Source of the DNA: Trinickia acidisoli
Lineage (GTDB): Bacteria > Pseudomonadota > Gammaproteobacteria > Burkholderiales > Burkholderiaceae
Assembly: GCF_017315725.1 (NCBI RefSeq)
Contig: NZ_JAFLRG010000002.1
Span: 2,232,001-2,296,000, forward strand
Direction of reading: 5' to 3'
DNA: 64,000 bases
Numbering within the stretch: the first letter of the stretch is position 1; the number at the start of each line of letters is the position of its first letter. Of this stretch, positions 50,638 through 59,473 are shown in pieces. A program made the translations under genes and the position numbers. The notes under the pieces are model-generated. The model was not told where the DNA came from. It ran no database searches and worked only from the letters and a program-made list of their open reading frames with translations.

Positions 50638-51816
50638 ATGTCACATGTTTTGCGTGCAAAAGATCAGCGGCCGCCTGCACTCGTCGTTGCTGCGGGAATC
50701 GAAGAGGCGGAAGGCGTGCGTACCACGGACGCGCCGGCCGGAAACATGATCGAGTTTCGCGGCATCAGCAAGACGTACGGCGCATCCGTGGCGCTTCACG
50801 GCACGGATCTGGCCGTGCGCAAGGGCGAATTCTTGAGCCTGCTCGGGCCGAGCGGCTCGGGCAAGAGCACGATCCTGAACATCATCGCCGGTGCGATCGC
50901 GCCGACGACGGGCGCCGTCGTGCTGGACGGCACCGACGTCTCGACGGTTCCGCCTCGCGATCGCGGGCTCGGCATGGTGTTTCAGAACTACGCCTTGCTG
51001 CCGCATCTGAACGTGTTCGACAACGTGGCGTTCCCGTTGCGCATCCGCGGTTTGTCCAAGGCGGATATCGAGCAGCGCGTACGCAATGCGCTGGAACGCG
51101 TCGGATTGGTCGGCTATGAACATCGCAAGCCGCGCGAGATGTCGGGCGGGCAGCAGCAGCGCGTCGGTATCGCCCGCTGCATCGTCTATTCGCCTTCGGT
51201 GATCTTGATGGACGAGCCGCTTGGCGCACTCGATAAAAAACTGCGGGATCAGTTGCAGGGCGAGATCAAGCGGTTGCATCGCGAACTTGGCACGACGCTC
51301 GTTTACGTGACGCACGACCAGGAAGAAGCGCTGAATCTTTCCGATCGGGTTTGCCTCATGAACGGCGGCCGTATTGCGCAGTTGGGCACGCCGGACGAAC
51401 TCTATTTCGAACCGGTGAGTGAGTTCGTGGCCGATTTCGTCGGTGAGTCGAATTTGATCGACGCAGTGATCCAAGCGAACGGTACGGTGCAATTCGACGA
51501 TACGCGTGTCATGAACGTGAAGAACACGGAAGGGCACGCGGTGGGGACTCGGGTAAAGGTCCTGGTGCGGCCGGAACGGATCGCCGTCGTCGATTCGTCA
51601 TTCGGCTCGCCCACCGCAAGCGACGCGAACGAGTGCACGGGCACGATCTCGCAGATTTCGTTTGTTGGCGGCATGACGCGTTTGGAGTTGAAACTCACGA
51701 GCGGTCGCTCGCTTCTAGTCAAAACCTTGTCCGCTCCGGCGGTCGAGCGTGCGCCGCTCGGCCAATCCTTGACGGTGCGCTGGTCAGCACGCGATACCGT
51801 CGTCTTGAAGAAGTGA
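50638..51816 (+). CDS. Pot-type ABC importer ATP-binding protein (importer 2)
   Basis: A 392-aa ATPase with Walker A GPSGSGKSTILN, Q-loop VFQNYALLPHLNV, signature MSGGQQQRVGIARCI, Walker B SVILMDEPLGALD, switch YVTHDQEEA and a TOBE domain (VKVLVRPERIAVVD). It has ~36 extra N-terminal residues before the domain (MSHVLRAKDQRPP to APAGNMIEF); an internal ATG at 50746 (MIEFRGISKTYG) would give the usual length, but the upstream ATG has GGAGAG at a good distance. The FAD-linked oxidase gene follows after 7 bp, so transport and catabolism are one operon. Confidence 0.94.
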   Translation: MSHVLRAKDQRPPALVVAAGIEEAEGVRTTDAPAGNMIEFRGISKTYGASVALHGTDLAVRKGEFLSLLGPSGSGKSTILNIIAGAIAPTTGAVVLDGTDVSTVPPRDRGLGMVFQNYALLPHLNVFDNVAFPLRIRGLSKADIEQRVRNALERVGLVGYEHRKPREMSGGQQQRVGIARCIVYSPSVILMDEPLGALDKKLRDQLQGEIKRLHRELGTTLVYVTHDQEEALNLSDRVCLMNGGRIAQLGTPDELYFEPVSEFVADFVGESNLIDAVIQANGTVQFDDTRVMNVKNTEGHAVGTRVKVLVRPERIAVVDSSFGSPTASDANECTGTISQISFVGGMTRLELKLTSGRSLLVKTLSAPAVERAPLGQSLTVRWSARDTVVLKK

Positions 51817-51823
51817 AGAAGCG

Positions 51824-53254
51824 ATGGATCGAAATAGCATTGTCGGCGTAATGCGTGAGTTGGTCGGCGAATCGAACGTGCTCGACAGCGCGGCCGACAT
51901 CGCACCGTATTTGATCGACTGGCGCAAGCGTCACATAGGTGTGGCTGCGTGTGTGGTCTTTCCTCGCAGCACCGCGCATGTGTCGAAACTGCTCGCGTAT
52001 TGCAACGAGCATGACATCAAAGTGTTTCCGCAGGGCGGCAATACGAGCGTATGCGGTGGCTCGGTGCCGGACGCGAGCGGCGACAGCATTGTGTTGAACA
52101 TGGCTCGCATGAATCGGATCGTGGAAATCAACGCAGGCAACAACTCGATCACGGTCGAGGCCGGTTGCGTGCTGGCCAATCTCCAAGCAGCCGCGATCGA
52201 AGTAGATAGAATCTTTCCGCTGACGCTGGGCGCCGAGGGTTCGTGTCAGATCGGCGGCAATCTCTCGACGAACGCGGGCGGGACGAACGTACTGCGTTTC
52301 GGCAATACGCGAGATCTCGTGCTCGGGCTCGAAGTGGTGCTCGCCGACGGACGTGTTTGGAATGGCTTGCGTACGCTGCGCAAGAACAACAGCGGGTACG
52401 ATCTGAAGAATCTCTTTGTCGGTGCCGAGGGGACGCTCGGCATCATCACGTCGGCTGCATTGAAGCTCTTTCCGCGCCCACATGCGACGGCTACCGCGAT
52501 GCTGGGGGTGGACGACGTCGAGGCGGCGGTTGCCGAGGGGCTCAAGCTTCAGGCGGCCTTTCCCGGCGAATTAGTTGGCCTGGAACTGATTTCGAAGAGT
52601 GAATTCGACATTTCGTTGCGCCATTCGGAGCACGCCCGCAATCCGTTTTCGACGGTGCCGGAATGGATCGTACTCGTGGAACTCGCCGCGTCGACGGGGA
52701 GTGACGAATCGCTGGCCGAGCGGCTGACCGACGCGCTTCAACCTTCGTTCGCGAGTGGCGTCATTCAGGATGCGGTGATTGCGGCGAGCGAACAGCAACG
52801 CGCGGCGCTCTGGCAAATTCGCCATCACGTGACCGAAGCGAACGGGCGCGAGGGAATGGGGCTCACGCACGATATCGCCGTTCCGACCTACCGTATCCCC
52901 GATTTCGTCCACCGTGCCGAGCAAGTGCTAGCTCGACATTATCCCGAGGCGACGCAGGTGATCGTCGGCCATATGGGCGACGGTAACCTTCATTACATCG
53001 CGATGTTTTCGCATGAATACTGGGCGCAGGTTCATGACAAAAGGCGCGTGCAACTGGAATTGAGCCATTTGCTTTACGACATTGCAAGCGAGATGGGCGG
53101 CACGTTCAGCGCAGAGCACGGCATCGGCGCGCTGCATGTGCCGGAGATGTCCGTCTACAAGAACGCCGTCGAGATCGAACTGATGCAGCAAATGAAAGCG
53201 CTGCTGGATCCGAACAACATCATGAATCCGGGCCGCGTGTTGCCGGCAAACTGA
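51824..53254 (+). CDS. FAD-linked D-2-hydroxyacid dehydrogenase (GlcD/D-lactate/D-2-hydroxyglutarate type)
   Basis: A 476-aa flavoprotein of the vanillyl-alcohol-oxidase/GlcD family. The FAD-binding PP-loop is in VFPQGGNTSVCGGSVPDASGD and SCQIGGNLSTNAGGTNVLRFGNTRDLVLGLEVVLADG; the C-terminal metal-binding segment shows VIVGHMGDGNLHYIAM and FSAEHGIGALHVPEM with conserved His. This pattern is typical of D-lactate, glycolate (GlcD) and D-2-hydroxyglutarate dehydrogenases. It would oxidise a D-2-hydroxyacid to the 2-oxo acid and pass electrons to an acceptor. It lies between the importer ATPase and an L-2-hydroxyacid oxidase. Confidence 0.92.
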   Translation: MDRNSIVGVMRELVGESNVLDSAADIAPYLIDWRKRHIGVAACVVFPRSTAHVSKLLAYCNEHDIKVFPQGGNTSVCGGSVPDASGDSIVLNMARMNRIVEINAGNNSITVEAGCVLANLQAAAIEVDRIFPLTLGAEGSCQIGGNLSTNAGGTNVLRFGNTRDLVLGLEVVLADGRVWNGLRTLRKNNSGYDLKNLFVGAEGTLGIITSAALKLFPRPHATATAMLGVDDVEAAVAEGLKLQAAFPGELVGLELISKSEFDISLRHSEHARNPFSTVPEWIVLVELAASTGSDESLAERLTDALQPSFASGVIQDAVIAASEQQRAALWQIRHHVTEANGREGMGLTHDIAVPTYRIPDFVHRAEQVLARHYPEATQVIVGHMGDGNLHYIAMFSHEYWAQVHDKRRVQLELSHLLYDIASEMGGTFSAEHGIGALHVPEMSVYKNAVEIELMQQMKALLDPNNIMNPGRVLPAN

Positions 53255-53268
53255 AAAGGCGCGGCGAG

Positions 53269-54426
53269 ATGTTCTCGAACCTCGACGATTACCGGGAGGC
53301 CGCAAAGCGCTTCCTACCGGAGTTTGCTTTCTGCTATCTCGAAGGCGGCTCGGAGGACGGCGTCACGTTGCGCAGGAACCGGGCCGCGTTCGAACGCATT
53401 ACGTTCGAGCCGAAGATGATGGTCGATGTGACCGCCGTCGGTACCGGAACCGAGTTGTGCGGGAAATATGCGGCGTGGCCGGCCGTGGTGGGGCCCACGG
53501 GCCTGAATGGTCTGTACCGCCGGGAAGCCGAAGAATCGTTGGCGCGCGCCGCGCATCGATTCGGCTTGCCGTTCGTACTGTCTACGGCCTCGACGAGTTT
53601 GCTCGAGGACGTTCGCCAGTGTTCGGATGGCGAACTGTGGCTGCAACTCTATGTTCAGCGCGATCGCCGCATTGCCGAGGACATGATGGCGCGGGCGAGG
53701 GGGTGCGGGTATTCCACACTCGTCCTAACCGTGGATACGCCGGTGCCGGGGCAGCGCGATCACTACGCGAGGACGGGCTTTAAGCTGCCGCTACGTTGGA
53801 CGCCTCGATTGCTGTGGGATGTCGTCACGCATCCGCGCTGGACGGCCACAGTGGGAATTCACGGCATTCCCCAACTCGTCAATCTGGCGCGGAGTGCGGG
53901 GCTAGGCGCGAACATTGAAGCGCAGGCCGCGGCGCTCGGTAGTCAAATGGATATGTCGTTGGAATGGCATGACATCGCGTGGTTGCGCAGGCACTGGCAG
54001 GGCAAGATTCTGATCAAGGGGCTCTTGAGTGTCGCGGATGCGAAGCGGGCCGCGCAGCATGAAGCCGATGGCGTCGTGCTCTCGAATCATGGCGGTCGTC
54101 AATTGGATGGTGCGCCGAGCGCGATCGAGATGCTGCCTCACGTCGTGGCATGTATGCCGCGCGGCTTCGAAGTCTATATCGACGGGGGCGTGCGTAGAGG
54201 TAGCGACATTGCGAAAGCCGTGGCGCTCGGCGCAAAGGGTACGTTGCTGGGGCGCGCCCCGCTGTACGGGCTTGCCGCCGCGGGGATAGACGGTGCGATA
54301 GCCGTGCTCGCTCAATTGAACCGAGAACTCGAAACGTGCCTGCGGCTGCTTGGTTGCGCCGACATCAACGCATTGACGGACGCCTATCTTCTCGGCAATT
54401 GCGTATCGGCGCTAGAATTCGAATAG
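53269..54426 (+). CDS. FMN-dependent L-2-hydroxyacid oxidase/dehydrogenase (LldD/glycolate oxidase family)
   Basis: A 385-aa FMN enzyme with the family landmarks: N-terminal FCYLEGGSEDGVTLRRNRAAFERI, PAVVGPTGLNGLYR, LQLYVQRD, LVLTVDTPVPGQRDHYAR, the Lys in ILIKGLLSVADA, and the catalytic His in GVVLSNHGGRQLDG followed by YIDGGVRRGSDIAKAVALGAK. Expected reaction: oxidation of an L-2-hydroxyacid (glycolate, lactate, mandelate or larger) to the 2-oxo acid. It starts 14 bp after the D-specific enzyme, so the operon can probably use both stereoisomers of one compound or recycle glycolate. Confidence 0.92.
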   Translation: MFSNLDDYREAAKRFLPEFAFCYLEGGSEDGVTLRRNRAAFERITFEPKMMVDVTAVGTGTELCGKYAAWPAVVGPTGLNGLYRREAEESLARAAHRFGLPFVLSTASTSLLEDVRQCSDGELWLQLYVQRDRRIAEDMMARARGCGYSTLVLTVDTPVPGQRDHYARTGFKLPLRWTPRLLWDVVTHPRWTATVGIHGIPQLVNLARSAGLGANIEAQAAALGSQMDMSLEWHDIAWLRRHWQGKILIKGLLSVADAKRAAQHEADGVVLSNHGGRQLDGAPSAIEMLPHVVACMPRGFEVYIDGGVRRGSDIAKAVALGAKGTLLGRAPLYGLAAAGIDGAIAVLAQLNRELETCLRLLGCADINALTDAYLLGNCVSALEFE

Positions 54427-54451
54427 GTTTTACGAAATCGATGGAGCGTGC

Positions 54452-55258
54452 ATGTTGAACGATACAGGTTTCCATTTTCATCGGGGTAACGTTCCGCTAC
54501 TGATCTCGATTCCTCATCTCGGTACGGACATTCCACCGGACATTCGTCGGCAGTTGACCGATGTGGCCGATGTCGTCGCGGACACCGACTGGCATCTCGA
54601 TCGCCTCTATGATTTCGCGATTGCGGCGGGGGCATCGGTGCTTGGCGCGCGCGTCTCCCGCTACGTTGTCGATCTCAATCGCCCGTCGACCGGCGAGAGT
54701 CTTTATCCGGGGCAGACGACCACAGGGCTTTGCCCGACAGAAACGTTCCGCGGGGAGCCGCTGTATCCGAACGCAGGCGCAGCGGATGCGACCGAAGTGG
54801 AGCGTCGTCTGAATGCTTATTGGCGCCCGTACCATGCAAAGCTTCGCATGGAGTTAGATCGCTTGAAAGCGGAATTCGGCAACGTGCTGCTGTGGGAGGC
54901 GCATTCGATCGCGAGCGTTCTTCCTAGGCTGTTCGACGGCAAGTTGCCCGATTTGAACGTGGGCACGAACTCCGGCGAAAGCTGCGACGCGCGCGTGCTC
55001 GATGCGATCACTGCATCGCTGAGCGATCAGCCTTTCACGTGGATTGCGAACGGACGATTCAAGGGCGGGCATATCACACGCGCCTACGGCCGGCCTGCGC
55101 AAGGCATACACGCGGTTCAACTCGAGATGTGTCAATCGACCTATATGAATGAGGCGGCACCGTTCGACTATCGGCCCGATCTTGCAGATCAGGTCAAGCC
55201 CGTGGTGCAGGGGATGGTATCGGCGGCACTGGAGGCCGTGCGCTCGCTTCCACGGTGA
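54452..55258 (+). CDS. hutG: N-formylglutamate amidohydrolase HutG
   Basis: A 268-aa hydrolase releasing formate from N-formyl-L-glutamate. Well-conserved family motifs: LLISIPHLGTDIP, VVADTDWHLDRLYDF, VSRYVVDLNRPSTGESLYPGQTTTGLCPTETFRG, VLLWEAHSI, LNVGTNSGESCD, NGRFKGGHITRAYGRPAQGIHAVQLEMCQSTYM. It is the usual size. GGAG lies five bases before the ATG. No other histidine-utilisation gene is present, so its role here is not the Hut pathway; it could act on an N-formyl product of this catabolic route. A second, more diverged homologue is encoded at 28287. Confidence 0.93.
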   Translation: MLNDTGFHFHRGNVPLLISIPHLGTDIPPDIRRQLTDVADVVADTDWHLDRLYDFAIAAGASVLGARVSRYVVDLNRPSTGESLYPGQTTTGLCPTETFRGEPLYPNAGAADATEVERRLNAYWRPYHAKLRMELDRLKAEFGNVLLWEAHSIASVLPRLFDGKLPDLNVGTNSGESCDARVLDAITASLSDQPFTWIANGRFKGGHITRAYGRPAQGIHAVQLEMCQSTYMNEAAPFDYRPDLADQVKPVVQGMVSAALEAVRSLPR

Positions 55259-55495
55259 TTCGGGTTCGCGTGCCTTGCTCGCAGAGAGGCCGATTCGAAA
55301 TACAGAGCGGCGAGAGGATTGAATCACCGATGCTTATTTAAAGGATCAAGTTTCGTACGGAAGACCTTCTCCCATTTTTGCGCGCCTACGCTGAAGGTAC
55401 CCGCTCGAAGAAGCCGGGTTCTTATAGGGCTACAGGAGACCGGACCACCGATCTCGTCGGACAGCGCAATCAATCAGTAGGTGAGGAGGTCAGCC

Positions 55496-56572
55496 ATGCC
55501 GAAGGTTCGTCAACCGCTCGTTTCCCAAGGACGCCGAGCGTTCGTCTCGGGTGCATCCAGTATCGCCATTGCCGCCGCGGCGTCGCCGCTAATCCTGACG
55601 TCGAAGCGCGCCCGGGCAGCGGACCGGCAAATGTCGTTGGTGAGTTGGGGCGGTGATTATCGTCGCGCTGTCGAGGAGTCGGTCGTCAATCCGTTCATGA
55701 AGGAAACGGGTATTCAAGTGACGATCGTCGATACGCCCGACATGGCGAAGCTTCGTGCGCAAGTGATGACCGGTAATGTCGAGTGGGATGTGTTCGATGC
55801 CCCGGGTGCACTCGGTGTTGCGGGCGCAAACGCGGGACTTTGGGAGCCGTTGGACCCGGCGATATTCGATCGCAACGATTTGATCATCGACGTCAAGAAC
55901 AATCTGTTGCCGTGGTATGTCTTCGTAGGGGGTATCGCGTGGGATCCGAAACGCTATCCGGCCGGCAAACATCCACGTAATTTCAAAGAGTATTTCGATA
56001 CCAAAACGTTCCCTGGCCGTCGTACCTTCCGAAATCGGCCCAGCGAGACGTTCGAAGCCGCGCTGCTTGCGGACGGCGTGCCGCCCAAGCATCTTTATCC
56101 ACTCGACGTGGACCGCGCGTTTCGCGTGCTCGACCGCATCAAGCCCGACGTCGTCAAATGGATCGACCAGACGCCGCAAACATTGACGCTACTGGCGACA
56201 GGCGAAACCGACTACACGTACACCTACGCATCGCGTGTGAAGCCGGCGAAGGCCTCCGGTCAATCGGTCGACTTTTCGTTCGACCAGACCGTCAATGGAT
56301 TCGAGTATTTGGCGGTGGTCAAGAACACCCCGAACAAGCAAGCGGCGATGAAGTTCCTCGCATTCGCGGCGCGTCCGGATCGTCAGGCGGCATTCATGGA
56401 ACTCATTGGAAATACGCCTAGTAGTAAGAAAGCACTTGGCCTCATGAGCGCGGAGAGCCGTAAATGGATACCCGATCTGAATTCCCCAAACAGTGTGCTG
56501 ATGGACGACTCGTGGTGGGCGAAGAATTTCGACGAGGTGACGCGCCGATTCAAGGAATGGACGATGTCCTGA
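55496..56572 (+). CDS. orphan Tat-exported Pot-type periplasmic binding protein
   Basis: A 358-aa binding protein with a twin-arginine signal (SQGRRAFVSGASSIAIAAAASPLILTSKRARAA). It parallels the importer 2 binding protein along its whole length (MSLVSWGGDYRRAVEESVVNPFMKETG; WIDQTPQTLTLLATGETDYTYTYASRV against WVDQTPQTVTLVETGQVDFSYTYATRV). No permease or ATPase gene accompanies it. It probably shares the importer 2 membrane complex and widens its ligand range. GGAGG precedes the ATG at 55496. The 237 bp before it could hold a separate promoter. Confidence 0.93.
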   Translation: MPKVRQPLVSQGRRAFVSGASSIAIAAAASPLILTSKRARAADRQMSLVSWGGDYRRAVEESVVNPFMKETGIQVTIVDTPDMAKLRAQVMTGNVEWDVFDAPGALGVAGANAGLWEPLDPAIFDRNDLIIDVKNNLLPWYVFVGGIAWDPKRYPAGKHPRNFKEYFDTKTFPGRRTFRNRPSETFEAALLADGVPPKHLYPLDVDRAFRVLDRIKPDVVKWIDQTPQTLTLLATGETDYTYTYASRVKPAKASGQSVDFSFDQTVNGFEYLAVVKNTPNKQAAMKFLAFAARPDRQAAFMELIGNTPSSKKALGLMSAESRKWIPDLNSPNSVLMDDSWWAKNFDEVTRRFKEWTMS

Positions 56573-56622
56573 CTGCGCCGATGAACTCGGCATAGCGTAC
56601 GCAATTCATTCAAGGAGAAAGC

Positions 56623-57696
56623 ATGGAGTCACGTAATCCGATGAGCGAAGACATCGACGCGCTGAAGCGACGCGTCGATATTTCAACCGCGTTCGGTTGG
56701 TCGGTGGTTTCCGGGTTGACGGCCATCGTATTGCGGGAGAAAGGCGAGACGGCACTCAACGACGTATGGCGCGCATTGATGACCGCGGAGCAATCGCACC
56801 GCTTTGTCGACGCGCTCGAAAAGCTCGGCATTCGCGGCGGCACGCCCGCGGTGACGGCCGCGAAATATCACTACTTCAGCAATTCGATCGGCGGCATCGA
56901 CATGCAGTACATCGAGGAGTCGCCGAAGAAGGTATGGATTCGCTATCTGCCGCCGTGGGGAACGTATCCGGGCATCTCGGCACTCACGGTACCGCCGTCG
57001 GTGCGGCGAACGATTCTTTCCACGTGGCACCCGCGTAACGGCGAGTTTCTCGGATGCCCCAGGCTGGGATGGGTTGCGACGAAATTCGTGGCGGAAGGAC
57101 ATCAGTACGACGAGGGTTATTTCATGGAATACGACCATGACTTGACGCCGCAGGAGCGCTTCAGGGTCGAACACGTCGAACGAACGCCCGAGTTCGACGC
57201 GGCGAAGGCACCCAAGCTCGATCCTGCTGTTTGGCCCGAGCAGCGTGTCCTGAAAGGCAGCGCCAACTATGCCTCGGATTACGTCAAGCACGTTATCGAA
57301 GTCATGGTGCGGCAGTTCGGCATGCATAGCGCTTGTCATATGGTGGCCACGGCGATGAAACTGCTTGCCGTGCAATTCACACCGTCGCTGAAAGCGTTGA
57401 CGAAGGTGCAAGGCAACGGCGCATTGGCGTTGGCGCAAACTTATGCCGCCGTCATGGGCGCTTTCAAGAACGCGCCGCGCGTGCAGGAAACCGAGCCCGA
57501 TTCTGCCGAGGTGAGCTTCGATACCTTCGAACCGTTTCCGTTTCTCACGTCGTCATCGATGCGAGCGGCCGTGTTCGCGTTCTTCGAGATGAGTGTGAGA
57601 ACGCTGAATGGACATGTACGTATCGAGCGCGCGTTCGACGAGAAGGCGAGCACCGAACGGTGGACCCTGACCGACACGCATCGGTGGCTTTGGTGA
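56623..57696 (+). CDS. 357-aa cytoplasmic protein of unrecognised family
   Basis: A well-supported gene (AAGGAG five bases before the ATG, 50 bp after the binding protein, normal codon use) that I cannot assign. It has no signal peptide or clear membrane segment. Visible features are an N-terminal helical part (DIDALKRRVDISTAFGWSVVSGLTAIVL), a central segment rich in aromatic residues (AKYHYFSNSIGGIDMQYIEES, KKVWIRYLPPWGTYPG, GYFMEYDHDLTPQERFRVEHVER) and a helical stretch containing a Cys-His pair (QFGMHSACHMVATAMKLL). The aromatic patches and clustered His/Cys/Asp could form a metal or cofactor site. The gene is followed by a CoA ligase after 16 bp, so it probably acts on the same intermediate. 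Confidence 0.85.
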   Translation: MESRNPMSEDIDALKRRVDISTAFGWSVVSGLTAIVLREKGETALNDVWRALMTAEQSHRFVDALEKLGIRGGTPAVTAAKYHYFSNSIGGIDMQYIEESPKKVWIRYLPPWGTYPGISALTVPPSVRRTILSTWHPRNGEFLGCPRLGWVATKFVAEGHQYDEGYFMEYDHDLTPQERFRVEHVERTPEFDAAKAPKLDPAVWPEQRVLKGSANYASDYVKHVIEVMVRQFGMHSACHMVATAMKLLAVQFTPSLKALTKVQGNGALALAQTYAAVMGAFKNAPRVQETEPDSAEVSFDTFEPFPFLTSSSMRAAVFAFFEMSVRTLNGHVRIERAFDEKASTERWTLTDTHRWLW

Positions 57697-57712
57697 AGCG
57701 GACGACGAAAGA

Positions 57713-59278
57713 ATGGAACGACATCTTCCGATGAATCACTTTTCGACTGACGACAATATTCCGAAGCTGCTTCGCGATTGTGCGAAACGAAGCCCCGAGC
57801 ATGTGTTCTGCCGAAGCGACACCGAGACGCTCACCTATGCCACGCTGAACGAGCGAGTCAATCATCTCGCGAATGGGTTGAGTCGCATGGGTGCGGCGGC
57901 GGGTACGCGAGTCGCGGTCATGCTTGCGCATCACATCGACCACGCGCTGGCATTCTTCGCGCTGTGCAAAATCGGCGCGGTTCAGGTGCCGATTAACGTT
58001 CATTTGAAGGGTGCCGGGCTCGAGCATGTGCTGACGCATTCCGAGCCCGAATTCGTGATTGCGGATCGCTGCTATTCGGATGCGCTCGCTCCGATTATCG
58101 AGCGTATGCGTGTCCGCGTGATTTGGCGCGGCGACGTTGAGGGTGCCGCGGATAGTGACGGCAATTTTGCTTGCGCGGCGTCGCACCCGAGCGCGGCCGA
58201 ACCCGCGTTTGACGCAAGCGATGCCGATTTGCGCGCGATCCTCTACACGTCCGGCACGACGGGCCCAGCCAAGGGTGTGCAGATGACCGACCGGATGTAC
58301 CGCGCCGCGGCACTCGGATCGTCATGGATCGGCTCGATCGAGCCTGGCAGTGTGCTGCATTTCTGGGATCCGATCTATCACGTCTTCGGTAGCGAAGTGC
58401 TGGTCATGGCACTAATGCAGCCCATTACGCTCGCGTTCGTTCCGAGGTTCAGCGCGTCGGGTTTCTGGGGCGAGGCGAAGAAGTTTCAGGCAACTCATCT
58501 GCATTTCGTCGGCGGTGTGCTGCAATTGCTTCTCAAACAACCGCCGTCGGATCTGGACCGTTGCCATGCCGTGAAAGTGGCGTGGGGAGGCGGTGCCCCG
58601 GTCGACGTATGGAGAGCGTTCGAAAGCAGATTCGGCGTGCTGGTTCGAGAGGGATATGGCATGACGGAAACGTCGAGCTTCAGTGTGATCAACGTGGACG
58701 GCAGAGTCGGTTCGATCGGGAAGGCGGTCGATTACTTTACCGTTGAAGTCGTAGACGAAGGTGGCAGGTGCGTCCCGCCTGGGGCGATCGGCGAAATCCG
58801 CGTTTCGCAGCGTGAGCCCGGAACGATGACGCCGGGCTACTACCGCAATCCGGAAAAGACGGCCGAAGTGATCCGTGACGGTTGGCTTTACACGGGTGAC
58901 CTGGCTCGACAAGACGACGAAGGTTTCTTCTATTTTCTGGGGCGTAAAAAGGATAGCCTGCGCCGTCGAGGCGAGAACGTCTCGGCATGGGAAGTCGAAA
59001 ACGTCGTGAACGGACATCCTTGCGTCGAGGAGAGCGCACTGATCGGCGTGCAGAACGAGTTTGGCGACGAGGATTTGAAGATCTTCCTCAAGCTGAAGGC
59101 CGACGTGCCGGCGTTCTCGCCCGACGAATTCGTTTCTTGGTGCCAGGCGCGGATGGCAAAATTTCAGGTGCCGCGCTTCGTCGTCGTTGTCGATGACTTT
59201 CCCAAGACGCCTACGCAGCGAGTGCAAAAGACCATGCTGTCGCAGCGAATCGATGACTGCTGGGATTCGGAAGCTTAG
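57713..59278 (+). CDS. AMP-dependent acyl-CoA synthetase (CaiC/long-chain-ligase-like)
   Basis: A 521-aa ANL-superfamily ligase. The phosphate loop is ILYTSGTTGPAKGVQMT, then VLREGYGMTETSSF (A5), LYTGDLARQD (A7), RRRGENVSAWEVENVV (A8 hinge) and the catalytic Lys region FPKTPTQRVQKTML. It would activate a carboxylic acid to its CoA thioester using ATP. The overall style resembles crotonobetaine/carnitine-CoA ligases and medium-chain ligases, but specificity is not readable. The ATG at 57713 is taken; an in-frame ATG at 57731 (MNHFSTDDN) is equally plausible. Last gene of the + strand operon; the convergent flavoprotein gene ends 195 bp beyond. Confidence 0.9.
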   Translation: MERHLPMNHFSTDDNIPKLLRDCAKRSPEHVFCRSDTETLTYATLNERVNHLANGLSRMGAAAGTRVAVMLAHHIDHALAFFALCKIGAVQVPINVHLKGAGLEHVLTHSEPEFVIADRCYSDALAPIIERMRVRVIWRGDVEGAADSDGNFACAASHPSAAEPAFDASDADLRAILYTSGTTGPAKGVQMTDRMYRAAALGSSWIGSIEPGSVLHFWDPIYHVFGSEVLVMALMQPITLAFVPRFSASGFWGEAKKFQATHLHFVGGVLQLLLKQPPSDLDRCHAVKVAWGGGAPVDVWRAFESRFGVLVREGYGMTETSSFSVINVDGRVGSIGKAVDYFTVEVVDEGGRCVPPGAIGEIRVSQREPGTMTPGYYRNPEKTAEVIRDGWLYTGDLARQDDEGFFYFLGRKKDSLRRRGENVSAWEVENVVNGHPCVEESALIGVQNEFGDEDLKIFLKLKADVPAFSPDEFVSWCQARMAKFQVPRFVVVVDDFPKTPTQRVQKTMLSQRIDDCWDSEA

Positions 59279-59473
59279 GCTTTCAATCGATTGCGCTGTT
59301 CGTAGCCGACTCAATGGTGACTAGCACCGAAGGGCGGGCGTCGCGAGTGAGCGGCGACCCGCATGCGGCCGGTGCGAGGTGAAGTGGCCGATCAACGTTG
59401 CTTGCCGACATGATGTATCCCGGCGCGAGCCTGACGGCCGATGCATCGTGACGCAGCGTCGCGCCGTTGCCGC

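Noticed and set aside
51824..53254. Calling the FAD-linked oxidase GlcD of a glycolate oxidase complex
   Set aside because: No glcE or glcF partner is present; the single-subunit D-2-hydroxyacid dehydrogenase label is safer.
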